DNA from: a virus
Length of the DNA stretch: 26,314 nt
IMG/VR virus record: IMGVR_UViG_3300013125_000043
Coordinates: 1-26,314 of that record
Direction: 5' to 3' (one strand)
The notes under the pieces are model-generated. The model was not told the origin of the DNA. It ran no database searches and was given only the letters and a program-made list of their open reading frames with translations. The position numbers and the translations under genes were made by a program. Below, piece by piece: positions 1-6,482 of this stretch (position 1 is the first letter of the stretch; every line of letters starts with the position of its first letter).

Positions 1-2
1 AG

Positions 3-425
3 CGCCTGTACAACAAGGCGAATGGCGTCTGGTTTGCAAACCATGACACCTTTGCTCAGTTGGCTTCAATGGTTCTCCAGGTCGGCACCGGTGGCGTTCC
101 TGTGTGGATGCCGGCAGGCGGGATAAGCGGAAAGCCTTACGATACACTGATGGGCAAGCCGCTGATTTTCTCTGAGCATTGTGGAGCTCTTGGCGATGCA
201 GGAGATGTGATTCTGGCAGACTTCAGCCAGTATCTGGTTGGACAGAAGAACGGAGCTGGTGCCGGAATGCAGTTTGCATCAAGCATCCATCTCAAGTTCG
301 ACTATGACCAGACGGCGTTCCGGTTCACCTTCCGGATTGATGGACAGCCCTGGTGGGCATCTGCTCTCACTCCCCGGTATTCCACTGTGACAGTGAGTCC
401 ATTCATCGCTCTGGCAGCTATCTAA
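3..425 (+). CDS. Major capsid protein, HK97 fold (C-terminal part, 5' truncated)
   Basis: The reading frame is open from the left window edge (first complete codon at 3) to the TAA at 423-425, giving about 140 residues, so the gene begins outside the window. The beginning (RLYNKANGVWFANHDTFAQL) and the later stretches IFSEHCGALGDAGDVILADF, YLVGQK and FRFTFRIDGQPWW are characteristic of the C-terminal P-domain and A-domain end of HK97-type phage major capsid proteins. It forms the icosahedral shell. A TTG at 60 could serve as a start but lies inside the conserved domain, so I reject it as the true start. The gene is followed by a stable hairpin (441-474) and then capsid-accessory genes, the expected order for a head module. 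The family call is from pattern recognition of the sequence and its gene context. Confidence 0.88.
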   Translation, partial: RLYNKANGVWFANHDTFAQLASMVLQVGTGGVPVWMPAGGISGKPYDTLMGKPLIFSEHCGALGDAGDVILADFSQYLVGQKNGAGAGMQFASSIHLKFDYDQTAFRFTFRIDGQPWWASALTPRYSTVTVSPFIALAAI

Positions 426-440
426 GGTAAGTTGAATTCA

Positions 441-474
441 TTCCTCTGCCTCTGTAATCGAAGAGGCAGAGGAA
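441..474 (+). other. Stable 13-bp hairpin after the capsid gene (mRNA 3' stabiliser or weak terminator)
   Basis: Positions 441-453 (TTCCTCTGCCTCT) are perfectly complementary to 462-474, with an 8-nt loop (454-461). It lies 16 nt after the capsid stop codon. No uridine tract follows (the next bases are A-rich, then AATTTC), so it is not a standard intrinsic terminator. A likely role, by inference, is to protect the 3' end of the abundant capsid message or to set a transcript boundary between capsid and accessory genes. Confidence 0.6.
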
Positions 475-510
475 ATAAAAGACAATAATTTCAATGGAGG
501 ATAAGAAGAG

Positions 511-999
511 ATGAATCTTATCGATAAAGTAAAAATTATCCCTGTGAGCCCTCCCGTCAATATACAGACTGTGGCTCATGATGGGACTACCTATCTGCTC
601 GGTGACTATGTGAATGCCGGCAAGTTCGGGCATGCGACATTTATCGCAATGTGCGGTTCGATGTCTGCCTCGACGACCATGACTGTTTACAAGGCGCAGG
701 ATGCTGACGGGACGAGCGCAGATGCAGTGACGATAGATTTCTATAAGATTACTGCAACATCTGCTGCAAGCGATACTGCCGTGCAGGGGACCGCAGCAAC
801 TTCGGTTGCGGTGGCAGTGAATTATGTTACCGTAATCATCGAAGTCGATGTGGCTGCTCTCGGGGCAACTCCTGACCATTGCTGGTTGAGCCTGCAGTGT
901 ACCGCCACCGGTACCGGCTCGAGCATCTACGGAGCTGTCTGCATTCTGAGCGAACCGCGGTATGTAGAAGGCGCCGATACGCTTACGGTGATTGCGTAA
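511..999 (+). CDS. Putative capsid decoration / head accessory protein
   Basis: This 162-residue protein is rich in Ala, Thr, Val and Ser and poor in charge, with alternating beta-strand-like hydrophobic segments (for example VTVIIEVDVAALG and SIYGAVCILSEPRYV) and no signal peptide or membrane segment. A good Shine-Dalgarno sequence (GGAGG at 496-500) sits before the ATG at 511. Proteins of this size and style, with a C-terminal SEPRYV-like segment, commonly sit directly after the major capsid gene in siphophages and are thought to bind the outside of the shell. The position after the capsid gene supports a virion role, but there is no catalytic or diagnostic motif, so decoration is an inference. 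A head-fibre or stabilising protein is equally possible. Confidence 0.5.
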   Translation: MNLIDKVKIIPVSPPVNIQTVAHDGTTYLLGDYVNAGKFGHATFIAMCGSMSASTTMTVYKAQDADGTSADAVTIDFYKITATSAASDTAVQGTAATSVAVAVNYVTVIIEVDVAALGATPDHCWLSLQCTATGTGSSIYGAVCILSEPRYVEGADTLTVIA

Positions 1000-1020
1000 C
1001 AAGAAAGAAAGGAGCGCATA

Positions 1021-1305
1021 GTGAAAGTAAAGCTCAAATGCGCATGGCTCGGACATCCGGAAGATTCAATTCTTGATTTGAAAGAGGAGCCTGCGATAAT
1101 CCTCATTGAAAGAGGAGTGGCTGTTCAAGTAGAAGAAAAGAAAAAAGAGGAAAGGGAACAGGGACCGAAAAAACCTGCTCAGATTCTCAAAATGACAAAG
1201 AATCCACCGGTAGATAAACAAGTCAAGGAACCGCCTCAGAATAAATCTTCTCAAGAGCCCGAAAAGGCGAAAGAAGAAGATGAGGATGAACCTCCTGCTA
1301 ATTGA
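1021..1305 (+). CDS. Small head-module protein with disordered acidic/basic tail
   Basis: This is a 94-residue protein starting at GTG 1021 behind AAGGAG (1010-1015). The first 38 residues (MKVKLKCAWLGHPEDSILDL, then an Ile/Leu-rich helix ending ERGVAVQVEE) match the layout of a small domain often encoded beside phage capsid genes: a short strand, a Gly, a segment like DxLDL, then a helix ending in RGVA. The remaining 56 residues are almost all Lys, Glu, Pro, Gln and Asp and are surely disordered. It has no cysteines or catalytic motifs. Its role is unknown. It does not look like a gp6-type head-tail adaptor, although one would be expected in this part of the genome. Confidence 0.55.
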   Translation: MKVKLKCAWLGHPEDSILDLKEEPAIILIERGVAVQVEEKKKEEREQGPKKPAQILKMTKNPPVDKQVKEPPQNKSSQEPEKAKEEDEDEPPAN

Positions 1306-1370
1306 GCCGAACCACGGCTTGAGTCGAGGAGTGCTCGACATGGTAATAGCATGCATGGAGGATAAATCTT

Positions 1371-1862
1371 ATGCCTGTTACTAAAGTAAAAACCAGATGG
1401 ACAAGTGGCGGACTTCAGTTTTATAGCTCCTCTGTCGACCCGATTATGACAATCTCGTCTACAGGGGCAACGCATAAAGCTGTTACTCCTACTATCGGTC
1501 AGTTCGTAATCAATAGATTTATGAATGCGACGACTGATATGCCGGTTGCATTTTTCATCGCTCCTGCTCCTTGCAAGGTAGTCTCTGTCAGTGAGAGTCA
1601 TGGTGCGGTGGATGCAACGACAAAGGCAGGGCTAAACATTTTGAAAGTTGCCTCAGGCGCAGCTCCTTCGACGGGCTCAAAAGTTCTCGATACGACTTTC
1701 AATATGACGTCGACGATTAACACTCCGGTGAAAATCAATGCGACAAGCAATACAAACTATTCCCAGTTGACGACAGGGGATAGAATTTCTGGATGGCTGG
1801 ATACGAGCGGGGTAACATCGACTCCGGCATCAATGATTACGCTTGTAATGGAATGGGTGTAG
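1371..1862 (+). CDS. Putative capsid-associated / head-fibre-like structural protein
   Basis: This 163-residue protein has ATG at 1371 behind GGAGG (1355-1359). It is a Thr/Ser/Ala-rich, beta-type sequence with the segments CKVVSVSESHGAVDAT, LNILKVASG and GDRISGWLDTSGV. This series (a beta strand with VxSVSExH, a GT/GS-rich turn, LxxGDRIxxxLD) is a pattern I associate with small phage virion surface proteins encoded near the capsid gene. It may have a jelly-roll-like fold, but that is inference. It is the last gene before the intrinsic terminator at 1891-1930, so it belongs to the high-expression capsid transcript. It shares general style with the protein at 511-999 but no obvious alignment. 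Confidence 0.5.
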   Translation: MPVTKVKTRWTSGGLQFYSSSVDPIMTISSTGATHKAVTPTIGQFVINRFMNATTDMPVAFFIAPAPCKVVSVSESHGAVDATTKAGLNILKVASGAAPSTGSKVLDTTFNMTSTINTPVKINATSNTNYSQLTTGDRISGWLDTSGVTSTPASMITLVMEWV

Positions 1863-1890
1863 GACCCAAAGATTTCTGAATATAGAAATA

Positions 1891-1930
1891 AAGCAGGTAG
1901 AATGGGTCCCTACTGTTCTACCTGCTTTTT
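1891..1930 (+). terminator. Intrinsic (rho-independent) terminator between head and neck genes
   Basis: AAGCAGGTAGAA (1891-1902) pairs perfectly with TTCTACCTGCTT (1916-1927) around a 13-nt loop, and the 3' arm runs into a T tract (1926-1930, then CTTTG). It lies 28 nt after the stop of the preceding gene and only 16 nt before the next ATG (1946). Head genes upstream would be expressed more strongly than neck, tail and cargo genes, which would depend on read-through or antitermination. The loop can also pair with 1859-1868, the stop-codon region of the upstream gene (see findings). Confidence 0.8.
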
Positions 1931-1945
1931 CTTTGAGGAAGAAAG

Positions 1946-3538
1946 ATGGCTGGAGAAGTTAAATGGGATGAATCCGTCGGAAAGAAGCCGATGAATGAGG
2001 CTCAGAAATCCCTTATCGCCTACGGATACACAATAGAGGCAAGCATAAAGACATCTTTCAAGAAAGGGACAGGAGCTATCTATGCTCGTCCTCGCCAAAC
2101 ATCTACTTTCGGAAAAACAAGAGCAGTCACAATCTGGAAGAGATGGGGCGGAAAGAATGTAACAGAGAAAGATTACATCAAGCACCAGGCATCTGCTCCT
2201 GGAGAGCCGCCTGCTGTTGACACTGGAAGATTGAGAGCTTCAATCAGTACAAACTGGTCAGGGAGCGGGATGGACAAAGGAAGAGTCGATGCTCAAGCGC
2301 TCCCAGATGATGGAATTGGCGAGCCGAAAGGGGACAAGTTTACAGTTGTTGTCGGAACTAATGTAGATTATGCCTGTTTGGATGCAGAGAGCAATATCTT
2401 AACAAAGAAAGGGTTAAAAAGAATATCGAAGATAGAGGTCGGGGATTTAGTTCTTACTCAAACAGGAGAATATCATCCTGTCTTAAAAGTCTTCTCAAGG
2501 CCAATGAGCGAAGTCACTGGCATGGTGACGCTGAAAGTTAAATACAGAAAGGGACGAATTCATATTTTAAATTGCACAGAAGAGCATAAAATTCTTGTGC
2601 ATAGAGACGGAAGAAACAAGTGGGTAAGGGCCGGAGATTTGCTTCTTTCCGATAAACTTTTCACGAGAATCAAGATTTCTCATCATGCTGGAATAAGTAT
2701 TCATAGGCCTCTACTTTTGAAGAAGTGCTTATATTGCAAGAACATTATCGAGTTCACTACTGATTTCGGAGCAGGATATAAGAATCGAAAATTTTGTTCT
2801 GTCTCTTGTAGAGCGAAATACTGGAGAGAATATGGAAATCCTCATATAGGATTCAAGTATACAGAAGAGTCAAGAAAAAAAATGTCTGAAAAAGCAAGGT
2901 TTCGATTTGAGAATTACCCTGAGTCACATCCTAATAGAATTATGGCAAAAAAGGGATTCTGCTCTTCCACAGAAAAGAAAGTAAAAAAATGGCTCGACGA
3001 AAGAAATATTTTCTATCTCCCTCAATATAAAATTGGAAAGCGATTTGTTGATTTCTATATTCCTGATGAGAATATGATTATTGAATCCAATGGAGATTGC
3101 TGGCACCAGAAGCAAGTCGATGATATTGAGAGAGATAAGGAGCTGCTAAAATGCTTTCCAGGCGGAAAGATTTTACATATTCATTTTTGTGAAAGAGAGG
3201 TTATTCCTCGATTAAATCCGAATCCTCTTCCTGGAGTCTATTATGTTTCGTGCAATCCAGATACCGGAAGCTTTGCTAATCCAGAAATATTCAAGAACGT
3301 CGAAATTCTCGAAATTAAAAAATGGAAATACGAAAGAGGAAAAAATCGCGGAGAGAAAGATGCAAAGCTAAGAAAGGTATTTGATATATGCGTAGATACT
3401 ATACACTCTTACTATGCAAATGGAATTTTGGTTTCTAATTCTGCATTGGAATTCGGAACCGTAAAGATGAAGCCTCGTCCCTTTATGAGGCCTGCTCTTC
3501 TAAAGGCAAGAAAATTTTCTCCGGTATTGAAGTCATAA
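1946..3538 (+). CDS. HK97 gp10-like neck/tail-completion protein interrupted by an in-frame intein
   Basis: One continuous 530-residue frame encodes a 175-residue extein split by a 355-residue intein. The N-extein (residues 1-143) contains APGEPPAVDTGRLRASIS and VVVGTNVDYA. The C-extein (499-530) continues SALEFGTVKMKPRPFMRPAL. Joined, these give the classic HK97 gp10 pattern: TGxLRxSI, VGTNxxYA, xxEFGT, PRPFxRPA. Proteins of this family sit at the head-tail neck or complete the tail. The extein length of 175 residues is close to the usual family size. The start ATG 1946 has GAGGAAG just upstream. The next gene starts 1 nt after the stop and encodes a tail terminator-like protein, the usual neighbour. 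The neck protein should only be functional after protein splicing. Confidence 0.87.
   Translation: MAGEVKWDESVGKKPMNEAQKSLIAYGYTIEASIKTSFKKGTGAIYARPRQTSTFGKTRAVTIWKRWGGKNVTEKDYIKHQASAPGEPPAVDTGRLRASISTNWSGSGMDKGRVDAQALPDDGIGEPKGDKFTVVVGTNVDYACLDAESNILTKKGLKRISKIEVGDLVLTQTGEYHPVLKVFSRPMSEVTGMVTLKVKYRKGRIHILNCTEEHKILVHRDGRNKWVRAGDLLLSDKLFTRIKISHHAGISIHRPLLLKKCLYCKNIIEFTTDFGAGYKNRKFCSVSCRAKYWREYGNPHIGFKYTEESRKKMSEKARFRFENYPESHPNRIMAKKGFCSSTEKKVKKWLDERNIFYLPQYKIGKRFVDFYIPDENMIIESNGDCWHQKQVDDIERDKELLKCFPGGKILHIHFCEREVIPRLNPNPLPGVYYVSCNPDTGSFANPEIFKNVEILEIKKWKYERGKNRGEKDAKLRKVFDICVDTIHSYYANGILVSNSALEFGTVKMKPRPFMRPALLKARKFSPVLKS
2375..3439 (+). mobile_element. Intein with zinc finger, NUMOD3-like and Vsr/EDxHD-type homing endonuclease
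   Basis: The intein covers residues 144-498 of the host frame. It begins with Cys144 (block A CLDAESNILT...GDLVL) and has block B TEEH (211-214). It ends with block F/G (VFDICVDTIHSYYANGILVS, then Asn498) followed by Ser499 as the +1 nucleophile. Between the splicing blocks lie a CxxC...CxxxC zinc finger (Cys261, 264, 284, 288), a NUMOD3-like segment (about 300-318, YTEESRKKMSEKAR), and a nuclease domain with Glu343, Asp369, Glu380, Trp386-His387 and a following Asp pair. That last set matches the PD-(D/E)xK/Vsr-like EDxHD homing endonucleases. The penultimate residue is Ser rather than the usual His. No stop or frameshift is present, so both splicing and homing look intact. The intein boundary call is strong; the nuclease class is recognised by motif. 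Confidence 0.9.
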
Positions 3539-3539
3539 C

Positions 3540-3953
3540 ATGAAAGATTTATTTACAGGTATCTATTCTCTCTTCATAGAAACTTCGAGCGGAAATCATA
3601 ATGCTCTCTATACCGCTCTTGGAGGCAGACTCTTTAATGGGAGAGCTCTCCAGGGGACAACATTTCCTTACGGAGTTTTCTTTCTTGCCGCGGGCGAAGC
3701 AGATTGGGATTTTTCAAATAAATATGAAAATTCAATCGTTCAATTCAGCTTATTTACAAACGAATCCTCTTCATCGAATCTGGAGACGTATTTTGGTTAT
3801 CTTTGCGATTTGTATGACGGCTGTTCTCTTACTTTTACAAATGATACTTTAGTTTTCATGAATAAAAAAAGCTATCGTCTAACTGCTCCCTCAGACGACA
3901 ATAATATCTGGCAATGCGACGTCGATTTCGATGTCATGGTAAAGAAAAAATAG
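3540..3953 (+). CDS. Tail terminator / tail completion protein (DUF3168-like)
   Basis: A 137-residue protein. The N-terminal helix (IYSLFIETS), the LGGRLFNGRALQGTTFPYGV segment, the central beta strand SIVQFSLFT and the late WQCDVDFDV strand resemble the gp17/DUF3168-type tail terminator fold, which forms the ring that ends tail tube growth and joins the head. It starts 1 nt after the neck gene stop, with AGGCAAG-type weak ribosome binding upstream, so translational coupling is likely. In most siphophages the tail tube gene follows directly. Here about 7.1 kb of cargo genes separates the two. The family call rests on pattern and synteny. Confidence 0.72.
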   Translation: MKDLFTGIYSLFIETSSGNHNALYTALGGRLFNGRALQGTTFPYGVFFLAAGEADWDFSNKYENSIVQFSLFTNESSSSNLETYFGYLCDLYDGCSLTFTNDTLVFMNKKSYRLTAPSDDNNIWQCDVDFDVMVKKK

Positions 3954-3973
3954 ACTCTGAAAGAGAGTAAATC

Positions 3974-4816
3974 ATGCAACCTATATATTATGCATGGGCA
4001 GGATTAATTGACATTACAAATCTCTGTGGTGGAGATTGCGCCTATTGTACAAGATTCAGAAGGCATATTAGAAAAGACCAGTTCTTTTCTATGACTCTGA
4101 ATGAAATCGATAGAGCTCTTGAATCATATCATAATTGGCCATCTCTTGTAGGAATTATTGGAGGAGAACCTCTCCTTCATCCTCAATTCGAAGAAGTTTG
4201 TCGTCTTTGCTCAAAACATTTCCCTCGTCAAAAACTTCATCTCTTTACTTCTGAAAAGAAAAAATTTATTCAATACAAGCTTCTGATTTCTGAGACTTTC
4301 GGACATATCGCATTCAACGAGCACAACGATTTTCAGAAAACAATCTGTCTCCATCAACCGAATTTGATTTCTTGTGCAGATGTTTGCCCAACAGAAGAGT
4401 ATAAGAAAAAATTGATAGATGAATGTTGGGTTCAATCGAAATGGTGTCCTACGATTTCGAAAAAAGGAGCGTTTTTCTGCGAGATTGCATACGGATGGGA
4501 TTTGATTTTGGATGGTCCTGGAGGGTGGCCAGTAGAATATCAGTGGTGGAAAAAAAATCCGGAAGATTTCCAGGACCAAGTAAAGAAATATTGCGAGAGA
4601 TGCGGGATGATAATCCCGATGAAAAGAGATATAATGAGCATCGAGAAAGAAAAAATCTCTCGAGGAAATTACGAACTATTCAAACAACATAATCTTCCGA
4701 GAATAGAAGAGGAAGATATTGAAATAATAGATGGCAAATTCACAATAGAGGAAATCGAAAGCAACAGGGACGCTTGGCTTCCTAATCAGTATCGCCAAGA
4801 TGTCGGAATGAAATAG
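3974..4816 (+). CDS. Radical SAM protein with C-terminal extra cysteine cluster (SPASM-like)
   Basis: A 280-residue protein. It carries the canonical radical SAM 4Fe-4S motif CxxxCxxC (Cys18, Cys22, Cys25, in LCGGDCAYCTR) and the SAM-binding GGEP motif (63-66, followed by LLHP). A second set of cysteines (151, 158, 169, 207, 210, ending YCERCG) suggests an auxiliary iron-sulfur site of SPASM or twitch type. Enzymes of this family reductively cleave S-adenosylmethionine to a 5'-deoxyadenosyl radical; those with auxiliary clusters often modify peptides or sugars. It is the first cargo gene after the tail terminator and is followed 10 nt later by a GT17 glycosyltransferase, consistent with co-expression. 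The substrate is unknown. It is not an obvious QueE, since no other deazaguanine genes are in view. Confidence 0.85.
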   Translation: MQPIYYAWAGLIDITNLCGGDCAYCTRFRRHIRKDQFFSMTLNEIDRALESYHNWPSLVGIIGGEPLLHPQFEEVCRLCSKHFPRQKLHLFTSEKKKFIQYKLLISETFGHIAFNEHNDFQKTICLHQPNLISCADVCPTEEYKKKLIDECWVQSKWCPTISKKGAFFCEIAYGWDLILDGPGGWPVEYQWWKKNPEDFQDQVKKYCERCGMIIPMKRDIMSIEKEKISRGNYELFKQHNLPRIEEEDIEIIDGKFTIEEIESNRDAWLPNQYRQDVGMK

Positions 4817-4826
4817 GAGAAAAAAG

Positions 4827-5684
4827 ATGAAAGTATACGACTGTTTTCAATTCAATAATGAACTTGAGCTATTAGAGATTAGATTGAATCACCACGATTC
4901 TTTTGTTGATAAATTTGTTCTCTCTGAGTGTCTCTATACTTATAGCGGAGAAGAGAAGAGGCTCTTTTACGATGAGGTAAAGGAAAAATCTCAATTCAAA
5001 AAATTCAAAGATAAAATAATTCATTTCGTTATAGAAGACCCTCCTGACAAAGGAAGAGAGGGCTGGGAATATGAGCATTTCCAGAGAAATATGCTCTATC
5101 AGAATATGATAGATATTTTTTCAGACGACGATTTGATTCTTTATCTTGATTGCGATGAGATGATAAGAGATAAATCAGTCATCGAAAAGGCGTCTGCGAC
5201 TCGAGAAATGGTTAATCTCGATATGAAGCTTTGCTGGTATTACTTCAACTGTATAATTGCTCCAGGAAGTCCATATCAAGGAGATTATAGCATGGAGCCG
5301 TGCTTTGAAGGAAGATGGCACATGGGGAAAATATGTAGAAAGGAACACATTGAGAGATTCAAATCAAGACTCTATTCAATTAGAGAATTCAATCTCTGGT
5401 CTCCTAAAAACATGTATACAATTTTCGATTCCGGATGGCACTTTTCAAATCTCGGAACTTCGAAGAGAATCCTCGAGAAGCTGAATTCATTTTCTCATAA
5501 AGATGAACTGAATTCAAGATATTCTCTCACTGATGAGTTGATAAAGGAGAGAAGAGATAATCTCAGGGACCCTCTCGGAAGAAATGTTTCTTTTGTCGCT
5601 ACAGAACTCGATGTCCCTGGGTTTATATTGAAAAACATAGATAAATACAAGGATTATATTCTCGATGTACCAGATAGTGAATGA
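4827..5684 (+). CDS. Glycosyltransferase family 17-like protein
   Basis: A 285-residue protein. The start MKVYDCFQFNNELELLEIRL is the signature opening of GT17 proteins (related to the beta-1,4-mannosyl-glycoprotein GlcNAc transferase). It is followed by VDKFVLSE, WEYEHFQRN and the metal/nucleotide-sugar site DCDE (108-111). The conserved late GWHFS segment (203-207) is also present. It is cytosolic with no membrane segment. Such enzymes transfer a sugar from a nucleotide-sugar donor; acceptor and donor are not predictable here. AGGAG at 4816-4820 precedes the ATG. Its end overlaps the next gene by 20 nt, so the pair is translationally coupled. Bacterial and phage GT17 members usually sit in surface-glycan or virion-modification clusters, which agrees with the neighbours. 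Confidence 0.85.
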   Translation: MKVYDCFQFNNELELLEIRLNHHDSFVDKFVLSECLYTYSGEEKRLFYDEVKEKSQFKKFKDKIIHFVIEDPPDKGREGWEYEHFQRNMLYQNMIDIFSDDDLILYLDCDEMIRDKSVIEKASATREMVNLDMKLCWYYFNCIIAPGSPYQGDYSMEPCFEGRWHMGKICRKEHIERFKSRLYSIREFNLWSPKNMYTIFDSGWHFSNLGTSKRILEKLNSFSHKDELNSRYSLTDELIKERRDNLRDPLGRNVSFVATELDVPGFILKNIDKYKDYILDVPDSE

Positions 5685-6480
5685 CTTATCATGGCAAGCA
5701 GAAAATATTCAATGGATTGAATTTGAACTCTCGAATAATTGTCAATATGCAGATTATCATTCTTGGTGCCCTCGACACTACGATAAAAGAGAATTGACTT
5801 TTCTTCCTGCATCTATTGTCGTGAAGACGATTCATTTCTTCAAGAAATTTTCGTTTTCGGGAATGATTTATCTGAGTGGATATTCGGAACCATTGATAGA
5901 CCCGAGATTCTTGCTTCTTGTTCAATTCATAAAAGAAAATCTTCCGAAATGTTGCATTAGTATGTTTTCTAATGGACTCGCAGCAGATGAAAATTTATTG
6001 TCTGACGCTCTTAATTGCGGAGTCGATATTATTAGGCTTTCAATATATAGCAAGGAAGAAGGAGAGCGGCTCTCGAGAATTTCTCAAAAAATTAATTCTC
6101 CGAGAATTATCCTTCATCCGAGATATGATAAGTCGATATCGAATGAAGGAAGCGGAGAAGGAATCGATTGTAGATTGAATGTATATGATGAGCCTCAGAA
6201 AGGAATAGAGGAGCCCTGTTTCATCCCCTCTATGTATTACTTTGTCAGAAATAATGGCGATGTAAATATGTGCTTCTGGGATTGGAAATATACGCAAGTT
6301 TTTGGGAATCTTTTTCACGATTCGGTTGAAAAGACTCTTATGAATTCTCGAAGGCTTGAAATAAATGATTTTCTTGTAAATAATCGAAGGAATCTCGTCG
6401 ATGTTTGCTCTCGGTGCTCGCTTCCTGCTCAGAGATGCATCTCTGAATATCAGAGTCGATTAAAACTAAAGAAAGGATAG
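5665..6480 (+). CDS. Radical SAM/SPASM-like protein with non-canonical cluster motif
   Basis: A 271-residue protein organised like a radical SAM/SPASM enzyme. Residues 17-36 hold WIEFELSNNC..., where the canonical CxxxCxxC is replaced by Cys26-x8-Cys35-Pro. The GGEP-equivalent is GYSEP (72-76, then LIDPRF). The C-terminal SPASM domain looks complete: Cys185, GDVNMC (Cys203), FGN, then CSRC (248, 251) and Cys258. So the auxiliary-cluster domain is kept while the SAM-cluster site is altered. It may be a divergent active family or a carrier/partner subunit for the neighbouring canonical enzyme. The start at 5665 lies 20 nt inside the GT17 gene with only a weak GGAT-type ribosome site; a GTG at 5677 is an alternative. 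Confidence 0.75.
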   Translation: MYQIVNDLSWQAENIQWIEFELSNNCQYADYHSWCPRHYDKRELTFLPASIVVKTIHFFKKFSFSGMIYLSGYSEPLIDPRFLLLVQFIKENLPKCCISMFSNGLAADENLLSDALNCGVDIIRLSIYSKEEGERLSRISQKINSPRIILHPRYDKSISNEGSGEGIDCRLNVYDEPQKGIEEPCFIPSMYYFVRNNGDVNMCFWDWKYTQVFGNLFHDSVEKTLMNSRRLEINDFLVNNRRNLVDVCSRCSLPAQRCISEYQSRLKLKKG

Positions 6481-6482
6481 TT

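Noticed and set aside
418-1056. Open frame of 212 codons on the - strand over the capsid-accessory gene
   Set aside because: It lies antisense to a better supported gene with a ribosome site, and its product is rich in Arg, Cys and His with no family pattern. All other long - strand frames (for example 16319-16825 and 17021-17599) are likewise shadows of + strand genes.
1305-1339. Two small hairpins (AGCCG/CGGCT and GTCGAG/CTCGAC) between the genes at 1021 and 1371
   Set aside because: Stems of 5 and 6 bp without a T tract; too weak to call terminators.
3954-3968. ACTCT/AGAGT hairpin just before the first radical SAM gene
   Set aside because: Only 5 bp in AG/CT-rich sequence; expected by chance.
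3974-4816. Radical SAM gene as QueE of a 7-deazaguanine DNA modification pathway
   Set aside because: No queC, queD, folE or DNA transglycosylase gene is nearby, and the protein has extra C-terminal cysteines and glycosyltransferase neighbours instead.
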